Program-made: the position numbers and the translations under genes
Part shown: piece after piece, positions 55,262 through 63,408 of the stretch
Layout: every line of letters begins with the position of its first letter
How positions within the stretch are numbered: the first letter of the stretch is position 1
From: an uncultured Clostridia bacterium
GTDB taxonomy: Bacteria; Bacillota; Clostridia; Oscillospirales; Acutalibacteraceae
DNA length: 64,000 nt
NCBI GenBank assembly: GCA_944380765.1
Contig: CALWIO010000002.1
Location: 62,001-126,000, forward strand
Direction: 5' to 3'
Notes under the pieces: generated by a model
What the model was told of the DNA's origin: nothing
The model's input: only the letters and a program-made list of their open reading frames with translations
Database searches by the model: none

Positions 55262-56545
55262 ATGGACGACAGATTTTTAGCCTATAAAATATTAAGCAAA
55301 ATCGAGCACGATAAGGCTTATTCCAATATTGCGCTTGACGCCGTACTGAGCGCAAATAACGCCGATTACGCGCCGTTTGTCAGCGCGGTTGTTTACGGAG
55401 TAATTGAAAGAAAAATTACTCTTGATTACATACTTTCTCAGTATTTAAAACAGCCCTTGAAAAAGCTGAATCCGCAGGTGCTTACTGTTTTGAGAATGGG
55501 CATCTATCAGCTTAAATATATGGACAAAGTTCCAGCCCGCGCGGCTGTCAACGAGAGCGTAATCCTCGTAAAAAAGATAAAATGCGCTTATTCGGCGTCT
55601 CTTGTCAATTCCGTACTCAGAAAAATTTCAGCAGATGATTTTTCTTTTCCAGAAACAGGCGACAGAATTTACGATATGAGCGTCAAATATTCCTGCCCGG
55701 AGGCGCTTGTTAAAAGCTACGCTGACGATTACGGCTTTACAGACGCTGAGGGAATACTTGAAAGCTCGCTTGGCGCGGCGCCTGTCTGCCTGCGGGTCAA
55801 CACCTTAAAAATCTCCGCGGAAGATTTAATAAAACTCCTTGAAAATGAAGGCGTTTGCTGTGATTTGTGCGATATTCCCGACTGCCTTACAGTCATGGGA
55901 GGAAAAGCCGTTCACAAAACGCAGGCTTACGCTCAGGGACTTTTTCATGTACAGGACAAGGCTTCGCAGATATGCGTTCAAAAGCTCTGCCCCAAACCCG
56001 GAGAAACCGTGATTGATATGTGCGCTTCGCCCGGCGGCAAGTCTTTTACCATGGCGCAGTATATGAATAATACCGGAAAAATCATATCGGTTGACCTGTA
56101 TGAACACCGGGTTAATCTTATTAAAAGCGGAGCAGTCCGTCTGGGGATTAGCATAATTGAGGGCATTACCGGCGATTCATCTGTTTTTAATCCCTCTTTT
56201 CCGGCAGCCGATAAAATCCTGTGCGATGTGCCTTGCAGCGGTATGGGCGTTATACGCAGAAAACCTGAGATAAGGTATAAGAATTTGGGATTTATTGACA
56301 AATTGTGCGAATTGCAATATAATATTTTAAAATGTGCAGCCGGTTATTTAAAACCCGGCGGAGCGCTTGTATATTCAACTTGTTCCCTTTGTAAAAAAGA
56401 AAATCAGAGTGTGTGCGACAGATTTTTAAACTCTGAATCCGGTTTTACAAAAGCCGAATTGTCCGGTGATGACGGATATTTGACCCTGATGCCGCATAAA
56501 AACGGTACCGACGGTTTCTTTATTGCAAAGTTTATAAAAGGATAG
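55262..56545 (+). CDS. rsmB: 16S rRNA (cytosine967-C5)-methyltransferase
   Basis: RsmB methylates C967 of 16S rRNA. The 427-residue protein has an N-terminal NusB-like RNA-binding domain (1-135), the SAM motif MCASPGGKSFTMA, the catalytic cysteine in the CDVPCSGMG segment and the second in STCSLCKKEN. It starts one base after yugP and ends 4 bases before rlmN. Confidence 0.95.
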   Translation: MDDRFLAYKILSKIEHDKAYSNIALDAVLSANNADYAPFVSAVVYGVIERKITLDYILSQYLKQPLKKLNPQVLTVLRMGIYQLKYMDKVPARAAVNESVILVKKIKCAYSASLVNSVLRKISADDFSFPETGDRIYDMSVKYSCPEALVKSYADDYGFTDAEGILESSLGAAPVCLRVNTLKISAEDLIKLLENEGVCCDLCDIPDCLTVMGGKAVHKTQAYAQGLFHVQDKASQICVQKLCPKPGETVIDMCASPGGKSFTMAQYMNNTGKIISVDLYEHRVNLIKSGAVRLGISIIEGITGDSSVFNPSFPAADKILCDVPCSGMGVIRRKPEIRYKNLGFIDKLCELQYNILKCAAGYLKPGGALVYSTCSLCKKENQSVCDRFLNSESGFTKAELSGDDGYLTLMPHKNGTDGFFIAKFIKG

Positions 56546-56549
56546 TTAT

Positions 56550-57584
56550 ATGAATTGTGATATTCGCTCATTGAGTTATGAAGAACTCGCGGCTGAAACT
56601 GAGTCGCTTGGTTACCCCCGTTTCAGAGCCGCGCAGATTTTTTCATGGCTTCACAATAAAACCGTTATATCATTTGACGAGATGACTGACCTTTCCAAAC
56701 CGGTAAGGGAACAGTTAAAAGAGAAATACACGCTTCAGAACTGTGAAACAGAAACTAAGCTGGTTTCAAAAATAGACGGTACGGTAAAGTATCTTTTTAA
56801 ACTGCATGACGGAGAGTTTGTTGAAAGCGTAGTAATGAAGTACAAATACGGCTGTTCAATCTGTATTTCCACCCAGGTAGGGTGCAAAATGGGCTGCAAA
56901 TTCTGCGCTTCCGCAATCGGCGGTTTTGTAAGAAATATGACTCCCGGCGAGATGCTGTCCGAGATTTATACGGCTCAACGTGACTTGAATGTAAAAATAA
57001 ATCATATAGTTTTAATGGGGACCGGCGAGCCTCTTGATAATTTCGACAATGTAGTGAAATTTTTGGGACTTATTACCGATGAAAAAGGGCAAAATATCAG
57101 CATGAGGCACGTTTCCCTTTCTACCTGCGGAGTTGTTCCCAAAATTTATGAGCTTGCCGATAAAAAGCTTGGGCTCACTTTGTCGGTTTCCCTTCACGCG
57201 CCGAACAATGTTATCCGTTCTTTGTCAATGCCGATAAATAATAAGTACGATATTGACGAGCTTCTTGACGCTTGTAAATATTATACCGCTAATACCGGCA
57301 GGCGGATTTCTTTTGAATACGCTATGATTAAGGATTTAAACGACAGCGATGAGTGCGCCCGGGAACTGGCGCAGAGGCTGTCAGGTATGCTGTGCCATGT
57401 GAACCTTATACCCGTAAACAGTGTAAGGGAGCGCAGTTATAAAAAGAGCTCGGTTGACCGTCAGAAACGGTTTATTGATATACTTGCCGCAAAAGGAATT
57501 ACGGCTACTGTGCGCCGTACACTCGGCAGCGATATTAACGCGTCCTGCGGTCAATTGCGGGCATCAAAAAGAAACAGTGGGTGA
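56550..57584 (+). CDS. rlmN: Dual-specificity RNA methyltransferase RlmN
   Basis: RlmN is a radical-SAM enzyme that methylates C2 of adenine 2503 in 23S rRNA and A37 in tRNA. The 344-residue protein has the iron-sulfur triad CKMGCKFC (at about 111-118) and the GTGEPLDN motif, with the methyl-carrying cysteine in the C-terminal DINASCGQL. It ends just before the prpC start. Confidence 0.96.
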   Translation: MNCDIRSLSYEELAAETESLGYPRFRAAQIFSWLHNKTVISFDEMTDLSKPVREQLKEKYTLQNCETETKLVSKIDGTVKYLFKLHDGEFVESVVMKYKYGCSICISTQVGCKMGCKFCASAIGGFVRNMTPGEMLSEIYTAQRDLNVKINHIVLMGTGEPLDNFDNVVKFLGLITDEKGQNISMRHVSLSTCGVVPKIYELADKKLGLTLSVSLHAPNNVIRSLSMPINNKYDIDELLDACKYYTANTGRRISFEYAMIKDLNDSDECARELAQRLSGMLCHVNLIPVNSVRERSYKKSSVDRQKRFIDILAAKGITATVRRTLGSDINASCGQLRASKRNSG

Positions 57585-57588
57585 GATT

Positions 57589-58317
57589 TTGAAGATTGTT
57601 GCAAAAACCGACATCGGCTTGCAGAGGGAAAGCAATCAGGATTCCTACGCAGCCGGAGAACTTCCCGGCTCTGTCGCATGGGCAGTCGTTTGCGACGGCA
57701 TGGGCGGAGCTGCCGGCGGGAATTTCGCAAGCACAACTGCGGTCAAAATAATATCCGAAAAAATTTCTTCGTCATACCGTTCGGGTATGAGAATAAGCTC
57801 AATTAAAAATATGCTTATTTCAGCTATTACCGCCGCTAATATCAGCGTCTATGACATCAGCAGGGCTAACCCGGAGCTGAGCGGCATGGGTACCACGGTT
57901 GTGGCCGCGATAGTAGCTGAGTCAAGCGTATGCGTGGCTCACGCCGGCGATTCAAGAGCGTACATTCTCTCCGGCGGAAAGTTAAGGCAAATTACAAAAG
58001 ACCACTCAATAGTTCAGGAGATGGTTGACCACGGCAGGCTGACGCCGGACGAGGCAAAAGACGATCCCCGAAAAAATCTTATTACCAGAGCTTTGGGTGT
58101 AAACGAAAATCTTCGCATTGATTTTTGTGAGGAAACTATCGGTAATGACGATGTTTTGCTCATCTGTACCGACGGACTCACCAATTATGTTGAGGACAAT
58201 GAGATTTGCGATTTAACCTCTGACGGTAAATTTTATGAATATGCCGAAAGACTTGTAAGCCGAGCCAACGAAAACGGCGGCGGCGATAATATAACGGTTG
58301 TAACGGTTTCTTTTTGA
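57589..58317 (+). CDS. prpC: Serine/threonine protein phosphatase PrpC (PP2C family)
   Basis: PrpC removes phosphates placed by PrkC. The 242-residue protein has the PP2C metal motifs CDGMGGAAGG, AHAGDSRAY, CTDGLTNYV and the final GGGDNITVV. The start was placed at TTG 57589, four bases after the rlmN stop, with GGGTGA (57579-57584) as ribosome site; a GTG at 57577 in frame is the alternative. The longer frame up to 57454 only overlaps rlmN. prkC follows after 20 bases. Confidence 0.93.
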   Translation: MKIVAKTDIGLQRESNQDSYAAGELPGSVAWAVVCDGMGGAAGGNFASTTAVKIISEKISSSYRSGMRISSIKNMLISAITAANISVYDISRANPELSGMGTTVVAAIVAESSVCVAHAGDSRAYILSGGKLRQITKDHSIVQEMVDHGRLTPDEAKDDPRKNLITRALGVNENLRIDFCEETIGNDDVLLICTDGLTNYVEDNEICDLTSDGKFYEYAERLVSRANENGGGDNITVVTVSF

Positions 58318-58337
58318 CCGTTTGAAAGGAGTCAGTT

Positions 58338-60494
58338 ATGGATAATTTTTGCGGAAAACGCCTTGACGGCAGATATGAAATAAGAGAAATAATCGGCGTG
58401 GGCGGCATGGCTGTTGTTTATAAGGCCTACGACAATATTGACGACAGAATTGTCGCCATAAAGATTTTAAAGGACGAGTATCTCACAAACGAGGAGTTTA
58501 AACGCCGCTTTAAAAACGAATCCAAAGCGATAGCCGTGCTTTCGCACCCCAATATTGTAAGGGTTTACAATGTCAGCTTTGGCGACAGAATTCAATATAT
58601 TGTTATGGAGTATGTTGACGGCATAACTCTTAAAGAATATATTGAGCAGCAAAAAGTTATTAACTGGAAAGAAGCCGTACATTTTGTAGGACAGATTCTT
58701 GCGGCGTTGCAGCACGCTCACGATAAGGGCATTGTCCATCAGGATATCAAGCCGCAGAACATTATGCTTTTGCAGGACGGCACAATTAAAGTTACCGATT
58801 TCGGTATTGCACGATTCAGCCGTATGGATAACAATACAACTTCCGAAAACGCTATCGGCTCGGTTCACTATATCAGCCCCGAGCAGGCGCGCGGCGAAAT
58901 GACTGACGATAAGGCGGACATATATTCAGTCGGCGTTGTAATGTACGAAATGCTTACAGGCCAGCTACCGTTCCAGTCGGACAGCGCTGTTTCAATAGCC
59001 CTTATGCAGCTTCAACAGGAACCCAGAAGACCGCGCGAGTTAGTCCCGACAATTCCTTTGGGCCTTGAACAGATTACAATGCGCGCAATGCAGAAAAACC
59101 CGAATGACAGGTATCAGTCGGCAGCTGAAATGCTTATGGATATAAATGAATTTAAGCGCAATCCCTCGATTAAGTTCAACTATACCTATTTTGTTGACAA
59201 AGAGCCTACAAAATATGTCAGAAGCGGCGAGCCGATACAGGGCGGACAAAACAGCGCAAGGCGCTCTGAGGAAGCCGAGGCTGAAAGAAAAAAGACTATA
59301 AACAAGTCAACCGCCATTATGATGGGCGCTGTTGCCGGTCTTGTTGTTCTTGTAATCGTAATTGTTTCAATTCTTGCTGCGCTTGGCAACAGAAAAATTG
59401 AAGTGCCTAATTTTATAAATCTCAATTATGCCCAGGATATAGCGAATAATGACGATTACAAAGATTTTGAGTTTAAGCTCGTTTATGATGAGGACGCTGT
59501 TTCCGGCGATAACGAGGGCGATGTAGTTGATCAGGATCCCAAAGCCAGCGAAAAGGTTAAGAAGGGCTCAACTATCACACTTACTATTGCCGGCTCCGGT
59601 GCGGAGACTATTGTAATTGACAGTTCAATTCTCACTATGACTGAACAGCAGGCGAAGGATTATCTTATAGAAAAAGGTCTTGTTCCCAACAAGCCCTTGC
59701 TTGAATATTCAGATTCAGTAACTCCGGGTATGGTTATAAGGACCGACCCGGCTGTGGGATCAAGCGTTCAGATAGGCTCGCTTGTAACGCTGTATATTGC
59801 TACCGATGAGAAAGAAACAACAAAAGTTCCGGACCTTTACGGCTGCGAGCGTTCTCTCGCTGAGCAAATGCTTAAAGCCAGCAATCTTGAAGTCGGCGAG
59901 GTGACCGAGGTTGACAGTGACCTTGAAAAGGGACTTGTTGTTTCGCAAAGCGTTGAAAAGGACACTTCCGTACCGGTCGGCTCAAAAATAGACTTTGAAA
60001 TAAGTTCCGGCGTTCCCAGCGAATCTTCGGTTGATATAACAGTAACTCTCCCGTCAACGCAGAAATCCGGAGTCCTTAAAATATATATCAACAACGAGCT
60101 GTTCCTGACCTCAGGCGAGCTTCTTCTTGACGGAGCTTCCAAGACTTACACCCTCAAAGGCAGCGGTTTCTCAAACACCTATAAGGTTGTTATCGACGAT
60201 TCAACCGTATTGCAGGAGGGCAAGGTTGATTTCACCAAAAAGCCGGCTGTCGTAAGCGATGTTATAAATTATGAGGAAACCGTGCTTTTAATTGATGTCG
60301 TTAACAAGACAAGGGACGAGGCCGTAAGCCAGCTCAAAACCGCGGGATTTACCAATATCGAAGTTGTAGAAGTGTCAAGCAACGATGTTGCGGCAGGCTT
60401 AGTCGTAAGCCAGAATCCTGCCGCTGACGGAGTCAAGCAGGTTTCCAAGAGCACTAAAATTGTTCTTGAAGTAAGTACCGGCCCGGCGGCATAA
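58338..60494 (+). CDS. prkC: PASTA-domain serine/threonine kinase PrkC
   Basis: PrkC is a membrane kinase that senses peptidoglycan fragments and controls cell-wall and spore germination responses. The 718-residue protein has an N-terminal kinase domain (glycine loop GVGGMAVVY at 20-28, K42, DFG 154-156), one membrane helix (about 325-349), three PASTA domains (about 355-563), an extra beta-rich segment (about 565-645) and a further PASTA-like repeat (about 650-716). The catalytic loop is H134-Q135-D136 instead of HRD, so the arginine that usually reads activation-loop phosphorylation is missing. It pairs with prpC. Confidence 0.95.
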   Translation: MDNFCGKRLDGRYEIREIIGVGGMAVVYKAYDNIDDRIVAIKILKDEYLTNEEFKRRFKNESKAIAVLSHPNIVRVYNVSFGDRIQYIVMEYVDGITLKEYIEQQKVINWKEAVHFVGQILAALQHAHDKGIVHQDIKPQNIMLLQDGTIKVTDFGIARFSRMDNNTTSENAIGSVHYISPEQARGEMTDDKADIYSVGVVMYEMLTGQLPFQSDSAVSIALMQLQQEPRRPRELVPTIPLGLEQITMRAMQKNPNDRYQSAAEMLMDINEFKRNPSIKFNYTYFVDKEPTKYVRSGEPIQGGQNSARRSEEAEAERKKTINKSTAIMMGAVAGLVVLVIVIVSILAALGNRKIEVPNFINLNYAQDIANNDDYKDFEFKLVYDEDAVSGDNEGDVVDQDPKASEKVKKGSTITLTIAGSGAETIVIDSSILTMTEQQAKDYLIEKGLVPNKPLLEYSDSVTPGMVIRTDPAVGSSVQIGSLVTLYIATDEKETTKVPDLYGCERSLAEQMLKASNLEVGEVTEVDSDLEKGLVVSQSVEKDTSVPVGSKIDFEISSGVPSESSVDITVTLPSTQKSGVLKIYINNELFLTSGELLLDGASKTYTLKGSGFSNTYKVVIDDSTVLQEGKVDFTKKPAVVSDVINYEETVLLIDVVNKTRDEAVSQLKTAGFTNIEVVEVSSNDVAAGLVVSQNPAADGVKQVSKSTKIVLEVSTGPAA

Positions 60495-60497
60495 GCT

Positions 60498-61373
60498 ATG
60501 AAAATTACTGACGGAATAATTATAAAAGGAATCGGTGGCTTCTATTATGTAGAGGCCGCCGATAAAGTATATGAGTGCAAGGCGAGGGGAGTTTTCCGTA
60601 AAAACAAAATTACCCCTCTTGTCGGCGACAGAGCGGACATAACAATAAACGATAACGCGGAAAACACCATTGACGGAATTTCAGAGCGTAAAAATTCGCT
60701 TAACCGTCCTCCGGTTGCAAATATTGACAATCTGTTGATTGTGGTTTCAACAGTTGAACCTAAGCCGAACTTCCTTGTGATTGACAAATTAACGGCAGTT
60801 GCGGAAAACAAGCGTATCGAGCCGGTTATCATTATTTCTAAAAATGATTTAAAAGACGGAAGCGGCATATCGGATATTTACCGTAAAGCTGGATTTATGG
60901 TTTTCTCATCAAACGACGAATCTGACCTTTTAAAAATCAAGTCGGTTATGAAGGGTAAAATCAACGCTTTAACAGGCAATTCCGGAGTGGGAAAGTCAAC
61001 GCTTATCAACCGCCTTGAACCCTCTGTAAAGCTTTCCACAGGCGAAATAAGCGCAAAACTCGGAAGGGGACGGCACACCACCCGGCAGGCTGAGCTTTTT
61101 AAGATTTGCTCAGGCTATGTTATTGATACGCCCGGCTTTTCGTCCTTTGAGCTTGGCGGTGACGAAGCTATAAAAAAAGACGACCTGCAATACTGTTTCA
61201 GAGAGTTTTTGCCTTTTATAGGAACTTGCAGGTTTTCAACTTGTTCGCATGTGAAAGATAAAGGCTGTAAAATATGTGAAGCGGTTGAAGAAGGCTTAAT
61301 TGAAAAATCAAGGCATGAAAACTATTGCGTCTTGTATGAACAGGCGAAGAACTTAAAGGAGTGGGAGCTGTGA
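60498..61373 (+). CDS. rsgA: Ribosome small subunit-dependent GTPase A
   Basis: RsgA helps late 30S subunit maturation. The 291-residue protein has an N-terminal OB fold, a circularly permuted GTPase with G4 ISKNDL before G1 GNSGVGKST and G3 DTPGFSSF, and a C-terminal zinc motif (Cys in CRFSTCSHVKDKGC). It starts 3 bases after prkC without a strong ribosome site and overlaps the thiN start by 4 bases. In Bacillus rpe lies between rsgA and thiN; here it is absent. Confidence 0.95.
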   Translation: MKITDGIIIKGIGGFYYVEAADKVYECKARGVFRKNKITPLVGDRADITINDNAENTIDGISERKNSLNRPPVANIDNLLIVVSTVEPKPNFLVIDKLTAVAENKRIEPVIIISKNDLKDGSGISDIYRKAGFMVFSSNDESDLLKIKSVMKGKINALTGNSGVGKSTLINRLEPSVKLSTGEISAKLGRGRHTTRQAELFKICSGYVIDTPGFSSFELGGDEAIKKDDLQYCFREFLPFIGTCRFSTCSHVKDKGCKICEAVEEGLIEKSRHENYCVLYEQAKNLKEWEL

Positions 61374-61996
61374 ATAATCGCTGTGTAATAGTCGGCGGCG
61401 GCGATTGCTCCCCGGGATTTTTAAAGTCGGTACTGCGCGGTGACGATTACATTATCTGCGCCGACAGCGGCTATGACAAACTTAAAGAATGTGATTTTTC
61501 GCCCTCGCTTATTGTCGGCGATTTTGATTCTCTTGTTTCCGATTTACCTCGTAACATACCGGTTTTGCGCCTGCCCGTTGAAAAAGATGTAACCGACACC
61601 GAATCGGCGCTGAATGAAGGAATTAAAAAAGGCTTTACTTCTTTTCTTATCCTCGGCGGCACCGGCGGAAGATTTGAGCATACTTACGCTAATATTATTC
61701 TTCTCGCTCAAACATGTATGCGTGGATATCGCTGTGTAATGGCGGATGAAAAACACAATTTTTACTGCATACATAATTCCCGCATTGAACTTGCTCGCCG
61801 TGAAAGCACGCAGATTTCCGTGTTCGCTTTCGGCGAAGAGGCTTTAAATGTCTCCGAAACGGGATTTCATTATGAGCTGAACGGCTATAATTTATCTCCC
61901 TTTGAACTCTTGGGTGTGAGCAACGATATAACCGCCGAAAAAGGCGTTATTTCGGTGGAAAAAGGAACTTTGATTGTGATAGAAACACAGTTGTAA
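61370..61996 (+). CDS. thiN: Thiamine diphosphokinase
   Basis: ThiN makes thiamine diphosphate from thiamine and ATP. The 208-residue protein shows the family motifs CADSGYD, GDFDSL, KDVTDTESAL and GGTGGRFEHT. The start is GTG 61370, overlapping the rsgA stop (GTGA), with AAAGGAG (61356-61362) upstream; the GTG at 61361 lies inside that site. No thi-box riboswitch is seen. Confidence 0.95.
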   Translation: MNNRCVIVGGGDCSPGFLKSVLRGDDYIICADSGYDKLKECDFSPSLIVGDFDSLVSDLPRNIPVLRLPVEKDVTDTESALNEGIKKGFTSFLILGGTGGRFEHTYANIILLAQTCMRGYRCVMADEKHNFYCIHNSRIELARRESTQISVFAFGEEALNVSETGFHYELNGYNLSPFELLGVSNDITAEKGVISVEKGTLIVIETQL

Positions 61997-62018
61997 CACA
62001 AAACAGTCCCCGGCGTAT

Positions 62019-62037
62019 AATGTATTGAAAATACATT
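62019..62037. repeat. Perfect inverted repeat upstream of the small genes
   Basis: AATGTATT (62019-62026) and AATACATT (62030-62037) form an eight-base perfect inverted repeat with a GAA spacer. A TATAAT (62016-62021) overlaps it, with a poor -35 (TTGTAA, 19 bases upstream). It could be an operator over a weak promoter for the two small genes; nothing else shows its role. Confidence 0.4.
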
Positions 62038-62052
62038 TGCGGGGGCGTTTTT

Positions 62053-62199
62053 ATGTGCAGGCAAAGCGATAAAAAGGGGATAATTTTTGTAGCGCTGGGG
62101 CTTGGGCTTATTGTGTCGCTTATTTTCCCAACGAAATACATTATTATTTTTCTCGCTTTGGCGCTTGTTGCCAGCGGAATAGCGCTCTGCAAAGCATAG
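62053..62199 (+). CDS. Small two-helix membrane protein
   Basis: This 48-codon frame has GGGGG (62041-62045) seven bases before its ATG. It encodes a charged start (CRQSDKKG) followed by two hydrophobic segments (about 9-25 and 29-46) separated by PTK. It ends 12 bases before spoVM, and the two genes share the same spacing and wording of ribosome site, GGGGGC then T residues. The place between thiN and spoVM suggests a sporulation role, but I do not recognise the family. Confidence 0.7.
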   Translation: MCRQSDKKGIIFVALGLGLIVSLIFPTKYIIIFLALALVASGIALCKA

Positions 62200-62211
62200 G
62201 GGGCATTTTTT

Positions 62212-62298
62212 ATGAAAGTTGTTGTAGTAAAAAGTCCGAAGATTGTAAGCGGTATTCTCAGAATGTTTTTCGGCATAAAGAAGGAAAATGCCGGCTGA
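62212..62298 (+). CDS. spoVM: Stage V sporulation protein SpoVM
   Basis: SpoVM is a tiny amphipathic peptide that marks the convex forespore membrane and anchors the coat protein SpoIVA. The 28-residue product has the same features as Bacillus SpoVM (26 residues): a short start of K and hydrophobic residues, a proline at position 9 (KSPKIV), then GILRMFFG matching the GIVRAMLG amphipathic helix, and a basic end. AGGGGG (62198-62203) precedes the ATG. The position just after thiN is the same as in Bacillus. Gene callers often miss it because of its size. Confidence 0.92.
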   Translation: MKVVVVKSPKIVSGILRMFFGIKKENAG

Positions 62299-62306
62299 AA
62301 CAAAAA

Positions 62307-62339
62307 GCAAAAAGCCCGGCGCAAAGCCGGGTTTTTTGC
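62307..62339. terminator. Bidirectional terminator between spoVM and rbr
   Basis: A 14-base-pair stem with one G-T pair (62307-62320 with 62326-62339), loop GCAAA, has a GC-rich core and A/T-rich ends. It ends the long plus-strand run and also faces the converging rubrerythrin gene. Confidence 0.92.
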
Positions 62340-62353
62340 AATGCAGTAATATT

Positions 62354-62902
62354 TTATTTTGAGAAGTATCTGTTGAGAAGTCCCTCAAAAGCTTTGCCGT
62401 GACGAGCTTCATCTCTTGCCATTTCGTGAACTGTGTCATGAATGGCGTCAAGATTTTCTTCCTTAGCGCGCTTAGCAAGCTCAAACTTACCGAGAGTAGC
62501 GCCGTTTTCAGCCTCAACTCTCATTTCAAGGTTTTTCTTTGTGCTGTCTGTTACAACCTCACCGAGAAGTTCGGCAAATTTCGCGGCATGCTCAGCCTCT
62601 TCATAAGCCGCTTTTTCCCAGTAAAGGCCGATTTCGGGATAACCTTCTCTGTGGGCGACTCTCGCCATGGCAAGATACATTCCCACTTCCGTGCACTCAC
62701 CTGTGAAGTTAGCGCGGAGACCTTCGAGAATGTCCTCGGGAACGCCTTTCGCAACGCCTACAACATGCTCGGCAGCCCAAGTTTTTGCGCTCTCTTCCAC
62801 AACGCTGAACTTAGAGCCGGGAACGCCGCACTGAGGGCATTTTTCAGGGGGATTTTCTCCTTCGTAAACATATCCGCAAACAGGACAAACAAATTTTTTC
62901 AT
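62354..62902 (-). CDS. Reverse rubrerythrin (N-terminal rubredoxin domain)
   Basis: The 182-residue protein carries the rubredoxin iron site first (C6-x-x-C9 and C22-x-x-C25) and the ferritin-like di-iron domain second, with EC-E motifs [11 protein letters not shown] and DEARHG. This order is opposite to classical rubrerythrin and is the form that in Clostridium acts as a peroxide reductase. It helps strict anaerobes survive air. GGAGGAAA precedes the start. It follows the PerR-like gene by 31 bases on the same strand, so the two are probably one regulated unit. Confidence 0.93.
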   Translation of the reverse strand: MKKFVCPVCGYVYEGENPPEKCPQCGVPGSKFSVVEESAKTWAAEHVVGVAKGVPEDILEGLRANFTGECTEVGMYLAMARVAHREGYPEIGLYWEKAAYEEAEHAAKFAELLGEVVTDSTKKNLEMRVEAENGATLGKFELAKRAKEENLDAIHDTVHEMARDEARHGKAFEGLLNRYFSK

Positions 62903-62933
62903 AGCTTTTTTCCTCCGTTATTATAATTTTTAT

Positions 62934-63320
62934 TTATACGGCTTTGTCACAGCTTTTACATTTTCCGTAAAGGATCAGACTGAAACCGTAAATTTGACTT
63001 ATATTTTCGTCTTCAGTACAAAATTTCAAACTGTCATTTTTAAGTGAGTAAGCGTCATATACTTTACCGCAATGCGTGCATTTAAAGTGCGCGTGCGGCT
63101 GCGTCTGACCGTCAAAACGGTCGAATGTGCCGTCTTTTATTCTCAGAACCATTCCGCTCTCTTCAAGCTGAGCGAGATTGCGGTAAAGCGTGCCCAAACT
63201 TAAATTCGGCACAGTCTCGCGCACAGAAAGATAAAGCTCCATAGCCGTAGGGTGGTCACAGCGCATTTTTAAATTATTAAGTATAGCGTCTCTTTGTCTG
63301 CTTCTTCTCTCAATAGCCAT
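62934..63320 (-). CDS. perR: Fur-family regulator, PerR type
   Basis: The 128-residue protein has an N-terminal winged helix (RRSRQRDAILNNLK... YRNLAQLEESG), the HAHFKC metal motif and a structural zinc site with two CxxC pairs (CTHC near 87-90, CKSC near the end). The pairing with a rubrerythrin and a PerR-box-like site at its own promoter argue for PerR and not Fur or Zur. The start at 63320 was preferred to a GTG at 63332; the ribosome site GAGTG is weak. Confidence 0.88.
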   Translation of the reverse strand: MAIERRSRQRDAILNNLKMRCDHPTAMELYLSVRETVPNLSLGTLYRNLAQLEESGMVLRIKDGTFDRFDGQTQPHAHFKCTHCGKVYDAYSLKNDSLKFCTEDENISQIYGFSLILYGKCKSCDKAV

Positions 63321-63344
63321 AAAGTCACTCACTAAAAGTAATGA

Positions 63345-63359
63345 TTATTGTTATTATAA
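63345..63359. promoter_or_regulatory. PerR-box-like operator over the perR promoter
   Basis: The 15 bases TTATTGTTATTATAA agree with the Bacillus PerR box TTATAATNATTATAA at 12 of 14 fixed positions. They cover the perR -10 element (63353-63358). Self-repression, relieved by peroxide, would be the consequence. Confidence 0.6.
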
Positions 63360-63380
63360 CATAAAAATTACGATTGTCAA
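63353..63380 (-). promoter_or_regulatory. Promoter of perR-rbr
   Basis: On the minus strand TTGACA (63375-63380) and TATAAT (63353-63358) are 16 bases apart, with TG one base before the -10. It is a near-consensus promoter and is overlapped by the candidate PerR box. Confidence 0.78.
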
Positions 63381-63408
63381 TAGATTTCGTTTAAAAAAGG
63401 TGATATTT

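Noticed and set aside
61885-62517. Minus-strand frame of 210 codons over the thiN end, the small genes and the rbr end
   Set aside because: It crosses a strong terminator, is antisense to thiN and overlaps rbr in another frame. The peptide has no recognisable domain, while the plus strand holds a clear spoVM.
62399-62926. Plus-strand frame of 175 codons across rbr
   Set aside because: Antisense to a well-conserved reverse rubrerythrin, lacking a ribosome site and placed after a terminator.
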